The notes below the pieces were generated by a model, which ran no database searches, was not told where the DNA came from, and saw only the letters and a list, made by a program, of their open reading frames with translations. 64,000 nucleotides of DNA from Ceratothoa steindachneri (Eukaryota > Arthropoda > Malacostraca > Isopoda > Cymothoidae): contig OZ018321.1 in NCBI GenBank assembly GCA_963969495.1, positions 121,857,129 to 121,921,128 of the forward strand, in the 5' to 3' direction. A program made the position numbers and the translations under genes. Position 1 is the first letter of the stretch, and every line of letters starts with the position of its first letter. Below, in pieces: positions 22,616 through 32,589 of the stretch.

Positions 22616-22820
22616 GCTTTTTCTTCTGCGCCGAAGCCTTTGTCATGAGTCACGCGATATTAAATTTGAGTGAAAAATGTTTCACCTGGTTAACATCAAA
22701 GTTTAGCCAAGCAAATTATCATTCTCTAGAAAAAATTAATGAATATTTTATATTTAAATTAATTATTGAAATATATAGAATAATGAAAATGACAATGACT
22801 TCAAACATAAATTATTATAA
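22616..22820 (+). repeat. Left terminal inverted repeat of the Pao unit
   Basis: It begins GCTTTTTCTTCTGCGCCG and runs to CATAAATTATTATA. The reverse complement of 28,961-29,167 matches along its whole length, at roughly 85-90% by eye, with shared blocks such as CACCTGGTTAACAT and AAGTTTAGCCAAGCAAA. Confidence 0.9.
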
Positions 22821-23047
22821 TAGTTTATTTATATATTTTGTTGTGATTATTACAAATGCTATAGATCGTACTGTAGTGCATAATTTGTTTGTATTTTCCT
22901 TGTTTAAAGAGTTAGTTAGGACCTTTGTTTTCTCTATTGCATCGGCTCGTTATAATTAATTAAGATTACTCTGTGCAGAATAGTGTACCTAAAGTATTTG
23001 TGGTATTTTCTAGTTACTTTATAGTAAATTGCCTTGATTTTTTCACC

Positions 23048-24154
23048 ATGTCATCTAAACCAGAGTTAGAAACTTGACTCAATGCATTAATTAAGAAAAG
23101 AGCTGGATTAAAAAGTAGGATAACAGCTGCCTTAAAGAATTTAGAGACTATAGATATAGATGAACTTTCTCAAGATATCTTTGTTAGTAGAAAGGACGAT
23201 ATGTTGAAATTTTTGGTTAAAGTTAATGAAGTGAATGATTTAATTATTGAATTGTTTGACGAAGGTGAATGGTGACAAGATGATACAAATAGAGTTAAGG
23301 AAATGGACAGTCAAGTTGCCTTTAGGGTAGGTATAACAGATAAGTTCGCGAAAATTTCCACAGCTTTGAAAAGGGGTGAAAACCCTACTAAATCAGTTAA
23401 TATGCATAAATATTCACAAGTTGAAATGCCTGAACTTAAATGTAAAACATTTAGTGGTAAATCCTGTGATAAATTTGAATTCAATAACTTTTAACCACAG
23501 TTTCAAGATTGTATAGATGCTTGCGAATCTTTATCAGATGCTGGAAAACTCACTTATCTAAGAAGCTTTCTTTTTGATTATGCCTTCAACACTAGTTCTC
23601 ATTTATCAATAACAGATGATAACTATAAAATATCATTTAAAATTCTTAAAGAGGAGTTTTTGGATATTGATTACATTATAGATGAAATCTTCAAACCATT
23701 AATTTGTAGATATCCTAAGTTTGATAATACATTTGCTAATGTTAAAATGTATATAAGTGAAAGTAGAGCTCTATTATATGATCCTAAAACTTATAATATA
23801 GATCTTTTGGAGAAAGATTCTTCGGGTGGCAAACTTATCGGTCATATATTATTCTCCAAGTTACCTGCGTCCATAAAAAGAGAATTAGTGCACAAAGTAA
23901 ATTCTAATTACCCTACAGTGGTGAATCTTTTTGATCATTATAACAACATAATCAAAACTCTACTTAGGACTTCTTCTTCTAGTAGTTATAAAATTGCTGC
24001 TGAAAGTAAAGATTTTTCGGCTAATTCCAAGAATAATTTCAATTGGAATCCGAACAAGCCCTCATTTAACTTTAACTCTGGGCAAAACAAGCCACCCTTT
24101 TTATTTAAATCAATGGAGAGTCACCCTAAGTCATCTACTCTAGAAAATTTTTAA
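23048..24154 (+). pseudogene. BEL/Pao gag
   Basis: It starts at ATG 23,048 (MSSKPELET), preceded by A/T-rich leader. An N-terminal helical region (KKRAGLKSRITAALKNLE) is followed by the Pao gag hallmark MPELKCKTFSGKSCDKFEF then FNNF..PQFQDCIDACESL (about 23,427-23,535). Downstream are SDAGKLTYLRSFL, LIGHILFSKLPASIKRELV (23,834-23,890) and an Asn/Phe-rich tail. Stops occur at 23,074, 23,273 and 23,491, but little frame shifting, so decay is moderate. It would form the capsid. Confidence 0.85.
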
Positions 24155-24179
24155 AACATCAGTAACCTTTGCCAAGGAA

Positions 24180-24880
24180 ACAGATAAATTTTGTGCAGTT
24201 CAGGGACATTCTATGTTTCTTTGCTCCAAGTATAAGACTTTAGATTCTAGAAAGGCTAGATTTAAAGAATTAAAACTCTGTTATTTTTGTACTAGCAATA
24301 AACATATACATGAGACATGTCCAGGAAAATATAATAAACTTAGTTTTCCATGTTATTATTCTAAATGTTATAGTCACATATCAGCACTTTGTCACAAACC
24401 CCAAAATGATACATCTCTGCATTCAAATCTTTGCATCAACATGAGTGCTTCTACATATCAACCTTATTTGTTGCCTATAATTAAATTAAGATTTAAAAGG
24501 GAAGTAAATTCTTACAACGTTAAATGTTTATTGGATGGGGCAGTCAGAGATCTTATTTAAGTCAGGAGGTAATGGATGTTCTTAAATGTGATACCTTTGA
24601 TTGAGCATATTTGAATTATGATGTAAAAACTTTTCTCGGAACAAATAAGAGAAAATTTAAAGAATGTGTTATGGACGTTAGTATTCCTGGCTATAAAGAT
24701 CTTCCATTGCCTATCTCAATTGATAGTGAATTTGATATCCATTTACATGTATCAGATCTTCCCCTAGCTGTTAACAACATAATATCTGAAGGCTTTAAAA
24801 TGGCAGATCAATCTCTATCAGAACATGGTGAAAATATCACATTACAAGGACTTCTTGGAGTTGATGTGATTTAATTTATT
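24180..24880 (+). pseudogene. BEL/Pao zinc knuckle and aspartic protease
   Basis: Cys/His fingers LCYFCTSNKHIHETC (24,270-24,320) and CYYSKCYSHISALCH follow the gag tail. KCLLDG near 24,525 is the start of the A17-type protease active-site region. A one-base loss then puts the expected SQRSYLSQEVMDVL continuation in another frame (24,543-24,585). DLPLPISIDSEFDIHLHVSD and LQGLLGVDVI complete the domain. Stops near 24,602 and 24,873 interrupt it. Confidence 0.75.
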
Positions 24881-24886
24881 CCTAAA

Positions 24887-25332
24887 ATGGAAAAAATAAA
24901 ATGTATAAATGGAACAGCATGGCTTATGTCTACAGGTATTGTGCCCTTTGGGAACATAATGCATTTTTTTAATCCATCTCAAGTAACGAGCCATGCAACT
25001 GTGGTTAAATTTTCAGTAACAAATACTTCAATTAATTTCATGGATCCTGTTGAGCGTTATGGGGTTGAGGAGCCCTCTACTCATTTACATATTGTTCTGT
25101 AGAACAAGTATTAGAAAACATGTTTAGTTTAGAGTCGGTTGGATGCACTGAATTGAGTGAAGATCAAAGTAAATACGACGCTAAGAAAATTGAAGATTTT
25201 AAATCCAAGATTGAGTTCAAGGACAATAAATATAGTGTAGCCCTGCCTTGGCATCATAATATCATAAAAGAAGTTTCATCAAATGAAGGCATTGCTATTA
25301 CAATCCTCAACAAAGTAGTTGATAAACTTTAA
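24887..25332 (+). pseudogene. BEL/Pao protease-RT linker
   Basis: Two frames (24,887-25,102 and 25,120-25,332) joined by a frameshift near 25,098. They carry MSTGIVPFGNIMHFF and KYSVALPWHHN, the conserved 'Y.V.LPW' segment that precedes the RT in BEL/Pao elements. Confidence 0.75.
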
Positions 25333-25344
25333 AAGAATGGCCAA

Positions 25345-25956
25345 TTGGAGGCCTATCAAGAGGTCTTTAAAAGACAATTAGAGGATGGAATCATTGAAAA
25401 GGTTGATGTCTCACCAGAAATGTATCACAAACATATATGGATTCCTCATAGACTAGTCATAAAATCTGAACCCAATGTGACTACCAAAATCCGTCCAGTT
25501 TTCAATTGTACTCTTAAAGTCAACAACAAGCCATCTTTAAATGAAGCCTCATATGCTGGAATAAATTTAATGAGTAACCTCACCCAACTAATGTTACAAT
25601 TCAGATCTAATAGGTACACCATGCTTAGTGATATAAACCAAGCATTTTTGCAAATTCAATTTGCAAATGAAGAAGATAAAAATCGTTTTTCATTTTTCAT
25701 GATGGAAGATGGCAAATTGATTACATACAGATATAGAACTATTATTTTGGGGTTTAATGCCAGCCCATTCATTTTAAATTATGTAATTAAACATCATTTT
25801 AACCAATATCCCAAGGATTATTACACAAGTATCATAAACTCAAATTTTTATGTAGATAACTTGATACTCACTGGAAATTCTGAAGAAGAACTACTTGATC
25901 TCTATAAGGAAACTGATGCGAGGATGAAGGATGATGGACTCCAGTTGCGTTCTTGA
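25345..25956 (+). pseudogene. BEL/Pao reverse transcriptase
   Basis: A 203-codon open segment of the RT, which copies the element RNA into DNA. In order: IIEKVD..YHKHIWIPHRLV (motif 1), TTKIRPVFNCTLKVNNKPSL (motif 2), YTMLSDINQAFLQIQF (motif A, catalytic Asp of SDI), ILGFNASPFILNYVI (motif B) and FYVDNLILTGNSEEEL (motif C). Motif C reads YVDN, not the canonical YVDD. I recall YVDN in some Pao-lineage elements, but I cannot verify it here. A stop ends the frame at 25,954. Confidence 0.88.
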
Positions 25957-26870
25957 AACTCTAATTTCAAAGGGCTATGAGATAAATTTACTAGAGACAA
26001 CTGCATGGTCTAACATTATAATGATTGTGAGCAAGTTCTTGGTTATATGTACTTAATAAATGAAGATGCTCTTCAGTTAGCAGCTATTGATATCGATCAA
26101 GCTGCAAACACCAAACGTAATATTTTATGTCAAATTTCAAAGTTATTCGATCCACTTGGATTGATTTTGCCTATAACAACTTAGGGTAAAATTCTAATGC
26201 AAAAGCATTGAGCAGAGAAACTCTCGTGGGATCAAGCCATTCCAGAACAATATAAAAAAACTGTGGCGAGAACTTCAGGCTGATTTTAAGCAAATCCTTC
26301 ATTTAACTTTTCCTAGAACTTGCATCTCTGAAGATAACATTAATAATTTATTCATATTTTGTGATACTTCTAAGCTATGTTATGGTTTCACTGTATACAA
26401 TGTAAGCAATGGAAACTCACAACTTCTGTATGGAAAGGATAAAGTGGCTCCATTGAAACCAAGAACTGGGCCTACTTTGGAACTAATGACGGTTTACTTC
26501 GCCTTAAAATGTCTTCCTACAATCTTGGATTTCTTCCTTGCCATAAAGTTTAAAGATATATGTAAATCAATTGATTCACAGATAGTACTATCTTGGTTAC
26601 TAACGGAAAATGTGAAAACAAAAAGTGTATTTACTATGAACAGAATCAAAGATATTAGAGTTTTAAAGAAAGTTATCATAGAAAATTATCAAGATAATAT
26701 GATCTTTAAATTTGTTAATTCAGAAAATAATCCTGCAGATTTGCTCACCAGAGGATTAACTGTCAAAGAATTTGAAAATAAGGAAGAATTATGGTTCAAA
26801 GGGCCGTCATGGCTCTCTACTGTTCCCATTTCATGGCCAGTTAATTCCTTAGGTTGTTTATCAGAAGAGA
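25957..26870 (+). pseudogene. BEL/Pao RT thumb and RNase H
   Basis: After a frame loss, LCQISKLFDPLGLILPI (about 26,128-26,178) marks the RT-RNase H connection. SWDQAIPEQY and ILHLTFPRTCISED follow, then FCDTSKLCYGFTVY (about 26,358-26,400, first Asp of RNase H). RTGPTLELMTVYFALK (catalytic Glu) and SIDSQIVLSWLL (third Asp) come next. Stops near 26,184 and 26,209 are the main damage. From 26,444 the frame is open for 445 codons into the integrase. Confidence 0.82.
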
Positions 26871-28857
26871 ACAAACAACTTGTTAAGGTTTATCATACTA
26901 CTAATATATTAAAAGTCAACGATAGTATTGAAACCCCTATTTTGGATATTATTAGGTTTTCTTCTCTAAATAAACTCTTCGGTGTAACTAAATATATTTT
27001 CCATTTTATTTACTTGAGCCGGAAAATTATTTCGGAATCTATGGAAACAGGAAAGATCTATTGGATTAAATATATGCAGAAATCTAAATTTCACCAGGAA
27101 TTGCAATATTTTGAAATTTTCCATCAAAATAAGAAGAAAGTACCTGAACTAGTCAATAGACTTGATTTATTTTTAGACGAAAAGGGGGTTATAAGATCCA
27201 AAGGTAGAATTGGGAAAACAGCTATGTATAATTACAACATTGTAAATCTTATTTTGCTGGCCAAGGATCACCGTCTCGCAACATTAATTGTAGAATCTTA
27301 CCATCGAAGATGTAAACATTTTGGAATACAATCAACGTTGAATGCTGTTCGAATGGGAGGATTTTGGATTCCACGTATGAGACAGATTGTCAAGAAAATA
27401 CTGCGTCAATGCATGATTTGTCATAAATTTAAGTCACTGTCTTTCAAATATTCTAAGATGACTAATCTTCCCAAACATAGAATAAATTTTGTTAAACTCT
27501 TTAATCGTACAGGGATAGATTATACTGGTCATCTTTGGATAAATGATTCAACTGGCAAGAACATCAAAATGTACTTATTGCTATTTACTTGTCTAAATGT
27601 TAGAGCTGTTCACATTAAATTAGTCCCAGATATGTCTACACGTAGCTTCATCCTAGCATTCTTTAGGTTTGTTAATTTGTATGGTATCCCATCTACTCTC
27701 TATAGTGATAATGCTAAATCATTCGTATCTGGTACAGATATATTAGAAAAGGCAATGGGCACAGATGAATTTAATAATTAATTTAGAAACTTTAATATCA
27801 AACATATTAGGATACCAGTTTACTCAGCTTGGATTGGTTCCACCTGGGAACGTCTCATCCGTACTATTAATACTTGTTTATATAAAAGCATAGGAAGAGC
27901 AAGAATTTCTTATTCTGAGCTTCTGACTGTGATTGCAGATATTCAATCTGCTATTAGCTCCAGACCATTGACATATAGGTCATCTGATAATGACTTAGAA
28001 ATCATAACCCCTAATTCATTTTTAAAAATAAATACAAATCCTTTCATATTATTAAGAGACTCTAATGATAATTGTATATGGGATGAAGATCCTCCGACCA
28101 GAGAGGAACTACTTGAGTCTCTTGAACTTCGCAATAAAGTTTTTTATTTTAAGGATTTATGGTATGAAAATTACCTATTAAGCCTTAGAGAGCATTGTAG
28201 AGAACTTCCTCAAAATAATTGAGTCTCTTGAACTTCGCAATAAAGTTTTTTTATTTTAAAGATTTATGGTATGAAAATTACCTATTAAGCCTTAGAGAGC
28301 ATTATAGAGAACTTCATGAAAATAATTGGTTTAATAGAATAAAATCTGGTAATGTAGTTTTAATAAAACTGCCTAATAATCCGCGTCCATACTGGTTATT
28401 GGGTAGAATAATAGAACTAGTTGTTGGATGTTACAATAAAGTTAGAAGTGTTAAAGTCAAAAGAGGAGATGGAAAAATTGTTCATCATTCTATAAATCAA
28501 TTATATCCTCTGCAATTATCACTGACACATGCTCACAATGACTCGTTAGGTGTCGGTGATCAATTCTGCGAGAAATTTGTTACTGGAGATGATGTAGTAG
28601 TTGATTGTGAAACGAATAAGGATGATGTTCCTTCTGGTTATCCTGCCACAGATTCTTTAAATATTTCAAATCAAAGTTTATCTAATCAAAGTTCAGTAAA
28701 TGATTTGGTTAATGGAACAATTAATATTAAGGATAACAATTCAAGAAATGTTAATGATACTCTACCAGTTAATGCACTAGGTACTCGATCTAAACGGTTC
28801 GCTGCTAAAGCATTCGTTGACACAATACATGAATGGTGCAAAACCTTTAGAGAGTAG
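26871..28857 (+). pseudogene. BEL/Pao integrase
   Basis: It would insert the DNA copy into the genome. The zinc-binding HHCC region is YHRRCKHFGIQSTL...CMICHKFKS (27,300-27,435). The DDE core is GIDYTGHLWIND (D1, 27,515-27,550), IPSTLYSDNAKSFVSGT (D2, about 27,689-27,735) and STWERLIRTI (Glu, about 27,838-27,870). A stop at 27,780 breaks it. The C-terminal Pao signature IKLPNNPRPYWLLGRIIELV...VRSVKVKRGDG and HSINQLYPLQL lies at 28,363-28,520. A 107-bp tandem duplication at 28,113-28,327 disrupts the frame between core and tail. Confidence 0.87.
28113..28327 (+). repeat. Tandem duplication (about 107 bp) in integrase tail
   Basis: Two near-identical units beginning TTGAGTCTCTTGAACTT at 28,113 and 28,219 and ending AAAATAATT at 28,220 and 28,327. 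The duplicated protein segment includes KDLWYENYLLSLREH, seen twice. Confidence 0.9.
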
Positions 28858-28960
28858 CTATAATGGAGTGTTCTTTAAATTCATTTCTTTTTCAACTTTA
28901 CCTTCTTTTAACATATGTTCATTTGTGAAATGGTTCATTGCACTTCTGTTGAGAGAGAAA

Positions 28961-29167
28961 ATATAATAATTTATGTTTGATTTCATTATCATTTTCATTA
29001 ATTTGTATATTTCAATGATCATGAATTTAAAGATAAAATATTCAGTAATTTTCTAGAGAATGATAATTTTGCTTGGCTAAACTTTCATGTTAACCAGGTG
29101 TTACATTTTTCACTAAAATTTAATATCACGTGACTTATAACAATTGCTCCGGCGCAAAAGAAAAAGC
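28961..29167 (-). repeat. Right terminal inverted repeat of the Pao unit
   Basis: Inverted partner of 22,616-22,820. It ends GCGCAAAAGAAAAAGC at 29,167. The outer 18 bases differ from the left repeat at one position by eye. Confidence 0.9.
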
Positions 29168-29960
29168 GTCGGCTCTCTAATTTCTCTCAAAAAGGTCAAC
29201 TTCATCGTATTGTTAACAAAAGGCGTTCTGGACGTCTCTTTAAGTAAATTCATTATTACAAGAGAAAGTTAATCATAGCTTACCCAAAATACTAACAAGA
29301 GGAATAAGCTACTCCAGACGGCAACGATATTCACTGGAACCAAATATCATAAATCCCTGGATACAGTATTAGTCCTTTTCCCAAGGTAAGCCAATCATTT
29401 ATCATTCTCTTTGCCGATGTTATGTTTAACTCATTAAAAGTTCTTATATCCTCGTAAGCACATTGGTAATATCAAAGATGTCATCTTAACGCTCGAGATA
29501 AACGGCCTTTGGTTTTCTTATGATGAAGCTCAGATGCATACTTTAGAGCGTTGATTCCAACTATCACTTAATCGGATCCCAATGTAACTAAAGAGCCGTT
29601 TCATTCAGTTTTGTTTAGGCAAGTATAAGAAAGCGAATTTTTGCATATGCTTAGGATTCACCTAGATGCAAGTTACACTGTTTCCTTGGTGGTATTTTTG
29701 AGTAACACCTTGCCTAGAAGGCGTATATGAGCAGTCCCCTTGCGTCACCCTAGGAATTCTTTGTTTCGTATGTTCAGCATTTGGCCGTTGACTGAAGTAA
29801 AATCATAAAAGTTCTAACGCTTACCGCTGCTTTGGTTCATTCTAAGCTAGACTACCCATGTAAGTTCTACAAACATGGCTCAGTTTGATGATTACAATAT
29901 TTTTAATTTAAAAAATCAATAGAACTAATTGAGCGTTGCATTTCGTTTTAGCATATTTGT
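29168..29960 (+). pseudogene. Relic LINE RT fragment (family C)
   Basis: Degraded non-LTR RT. Near 29,300-29,440 it reads GTKYHKSLDTVLVLFPKVSQ then SFIILFADVMFNSL, the ADD box region, with ADV in place of ADD. WSFYDEAQ-like and HTLERxFQLSLNRI (29,515-29,580) follow, the region after the active site. LGIHLDASYTVSL-like residues near 29,655-29,695 match the RT thumb. Frames change repeatedly. It abuts the right inverted repeat of the Pao unit. Confidence 0.55.
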
Positions 29961-30054
29961 CTTATAATTTGTAGGTGAAATATACAAATCTTTCAAAACC
30001 AAACAATTTTAATAATAAATGCGGCCATTTGATGCGCGCAAACAATACTTACGA

Positions 30055-31060
30055 TGACGTCCTTTCTTCTTCAGAAGTGCTTCAATTTGTTTTGGCATGT
30101 CAGAAAACAAATTTTTGAGGATTTGAATAATACTGCTCCGATGTTCAATAGGTACCGCAAATTCTCACAATTTTTTATTAAACGCAACTGTGATTATTGC
30201 TCAGAAATTCTCTATTGGCTTATAATATAGCAAATTCCCTCGTCAATATCCCCAATGTTCGATGTTATTATTAGCTAAGAACTTTGTTAATGGTTTTGCT
30301 GTGTATCAAGGTGGGCCAACATGCTGAAAAATTCAGTTTTTTAACCCCTAAATTAGTTCTGAAATGCTGATGAAGCATCTTCTTGGACAATTTTGAGTTC
30401 ATTGCAGTGTCCTTGGGAAAACTTTTATTGCTCCAATTCTCTTAGATGAGAAGCTGCCCCAAACATGAAAAGTGTCCGGATTCTTTACTGAGTTTGATAA
30501 CGGAGGCGTATTAGCAATTCACTTTTCTCCTTCTACCTTTTGGTCTCCCAGAAACTCCAAACAAACCTAAAGGGTGCGTCATCAGCTGATATCACCTTGT
30601 CCCATTTTTCAACAGTTGATTCTTTAGATTTCTTACAAAAGTGGAGCCTAACCTTAATGTTCTTCCTGGTGAGATAAGTCTTCTTCGCAGCAATTCTGAA
30701 GCGGCACTCAAAACCAATCAATCTATCGCAGCCCTTCTGACTTGACACTTTTTTCGTAAAGTATCCGCCTCAATGGGTGCGCTGATGCGTTTACGGCTGC
30801 CTCCTTTTAATCGTAAGGAAGCTTTGTATTGTATTGGACGATACCTGATCCTTGAACTGGAACCTTAGCAGAAAGCGATCTTGGCGTTCATTTGAATCTA
30901 TTGTGGATCCAGAAGACTTCTTCACAGGAGTGTAATGTCTTCTTAAAGTCATTAAAGCAAGTTACTTAACAACTATCTTCTTGCATTTCAGGTCACTTTG
31001 ATATAAAGCAGCAATAGCTACACGCTTTTCGTTGGAAAGTATCATTTCTGTAATAGAAAA
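30055..31060 (-). pseudogene. Tc1-like transposase (degraded)
   Basis: Minus strand. The N-terminal helix-turn-helix part is near 31,050-30,800 (MILSNEKRVAIAALYQSD). In the best open frame (30,533-30,748), RIAAKKTYLTRKNIKVRLHF and STVEKWDKVISADDAPFR are the Tc1 'W..V.FSDE' region carrying the first catalytic Asp. Downstream, YTAKPLTKFLANNNIEH and YYKPIENF (about 30,320-30,210) are the end of the DDE domain, including the usual PIEN motif. Length is close to the family's roughly 340 residues. Stops and frameshifts are numerous. No clear terminal inverted repeats were found. Confidence 0.82.
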
Positions 31061-31144
31061 ATATTCTAACATTTATTATTTCTAAAAATATTACTAAAAT
31101 ATTCTAATAACACAATATCATTCATTTAACTCCTAATCATCATA

Positions 31145-31228
31145 ATATTACCTCTTTGATTAAATAGCAAAGATTCAGGAGTTGAACTCACCCCTTACAG
31201 GAATAAAACCAGAGCATGATTTTGGATT
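31145..31228 (+). repeat. Direct repeat flanking the mariner, left
   Basis: About 80 bp resembling 32,319-32,401 in the same orientation. Shared words include GAATAACAAAG/AAATAGCAAAG, a GGxxTxxAACTCAC stretch and the CATGA/GCATG end before TTTTTTGG/TTTTGG. Similarity is moderate by eye. Confidence 0.55.
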
Positions 31229-31619
31229 CAAAAAGGATTGGAATTGAATATTCGAATGTTTTTTTTTTACAAAAATATTACGAGTAGATTATAATTACAC
31301 GTCATCCAATTAACTCACAAATGTCATTACGAATGATCTTCAAAAAACATTTGGTTCCTGCCCTTAATTTAAAAGATTATCGGAAATTTTCAAGTCAGAA
31401 CACGTTTGATCATATCTTTGGTTTTGGTTGACCTCTGCAAAAATGTAATATATTCCTCTGAGGAATTTCCGGTAGCAAGTAACTGCTTAGAAGAAATTAA
31501 CTTATTTTATCAATAAAAAAGCAAACTTTGAGATGAAAGCTGTTAACAAATTTTTAACTAACCTGATTGAAAATCCCCTGCCATTGTCTATTATTTGCCG
31601 CATGTATATGGTGTGTCTA

Positions 31620-32233
31620 CACAACATAGAAACACGGTTTTGAGGTGGATAAAACATCGCAAAAAAAGAAGAGAAGGCATTAATGTCGATGAGAGAGAAG
31701 GCTGACCATCCACACCAAACAATGCAGAAAAGTTGGCCGCCGTTCAAAAACTTCTGCATGAAGAATGCAGGATCAGCGTTGACTTTATTGCGTAAGAATT
31801 TGATATTTCCCAAAGAGCAGCATATTCAGTTTTAACCTAGCATCTTGGTCTCAGCAAGCTTTCTGCTCGTTGGGTGCCAAAAGCGTTGCGAGATGATCAG
31901 GTAGCACAAAGGACTCATGTCCATCATGACAATGCTACAGCCCATTCTTCACGGCTAACAAGAGAAACTTTGAGGGAATTCTGAAGGCAAATCATACCCA
32001 ACCCACCCTATAGCCCTGATTTTGCCCCATCGAACTAGTTATTGTTTTCTTAAGCTTAAGGAACATTTTAAAGGAACAACATTTCAATTGATTGAAAAGG
32101 CAAAACTTGAAGTCAAGAGATGGTAAAATTCGAAAAGCTAGTAGTTCTTCAGAGAGAGACTTGTCAGGTGGAAACATCGCCTTCAGAATTGCATTGACTT
32201 AAATGGAAACTATGTATGTTGAGAAATATTAGT
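31620..32233 (+). pseudogene. mariner-type transposase, internally deleted
   Basis: VDEREG near 31,688 and TPNNAEKLAAVQKLLHEECR then DISQRAAYSVLT (31,705-31,830) form the N-terminal DNA-binding part. LGLSKLSARWVPKALRDDQ follows (to about 31,900). The next residues, HVHHDNATAHSSRL (31,916-31,958), are already the second catalytic Asp motif (HDNA), so the segment with the first Asp is deleted. NPPYSPDFAPSN (about 31,998-32,034) is the third motif (SPDLAPSD normally). At least three stops. The product would be a cut-and-paste transposase, now dead. Confidence 0.88.
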
Positions 32234-32318
32234 GACATTTCTTTGATTTTGATTTTTAATAAATATTTCTTTAATATGTGCACAAAAACTTTGGAAGATT
32301 AGTCGTAAATATTTACCC

Positions 32319-32401
32319 TTTTGATCGAATAACAAAGCTCCAGGGATTAAAACTCACCTCATACAAGAACATGACCAAAGAGCGTTTTTTGGCAGTTAAC
32401 G
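32319..32401 (+). repeat. Direct repeat flanking the mariner, right
   Basis: Partner of 31,145-31,228. It starts TTTACCCTTTTGATCG and ends GCGTTTTTTGG. The two repeats bracket the mariner coding sequence. Confidence 0.55.
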
Positions 32402-32589
32402 AAGGAATGAACTGTTTTTATTTTTATTTTTTAAATGCTGACTATTTAATAACCAGTAATAATTTAAATATAAAATCATATATTTTTATCATATAAATTT
32501 TAAAACGAATGAAAAATGTAAAAATATATTATAGTATAAAACATTTGATCATAATTCTAAGTATTCTTAACTGAGCGTGAATTGCAGAA
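32402..32589. other. A/T-rich spacer
   Basis: Short A/T-rich stretch with no feature seen. Confidence 0.4.

Larger units (their letters stand above)
22616..29167 (+). mobile_element. BEL/Pao gag-pol enclosed by terminal inverted repeats
   Basis: A 6.55-kb A/T-rich unit with one BEL/Pao-type gag-pol (plus strand) flanked by about 205-bp inverted repeats. I searched by eye for direct LTRs between the inverted repeats and the coding region (22,821-23,047 and 28,858-28,960) and saw none. Base composition differs sharply from the flanking LINEs. No convincing target duplication was found. Alternatives are a Pao element captured inside a DNA transposon, or an element with one LTR inverted. Confidence 0.8.

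Noticed and set aside
22821..23047. Possible LTR just inside the left inverted repeat of the Pao unit
   Set aside because: Compared by eye with 28,858-28,960 and with the inverted repeats; no direct similarity was seen.
22616..29167. Polinton/Maverick or other large DNA transposon
   Set aside because: Inverted ends suggest it, but there is no DNA polymerase B, packaging ATPase or capsid gene; the coding content is a standard BEL/Pao polyprotein.
31502..31813. 103-codon minus-strand frame
   Set aside because: Antisense to the mariner N-terminal region, which has clear plus-strand motifs.
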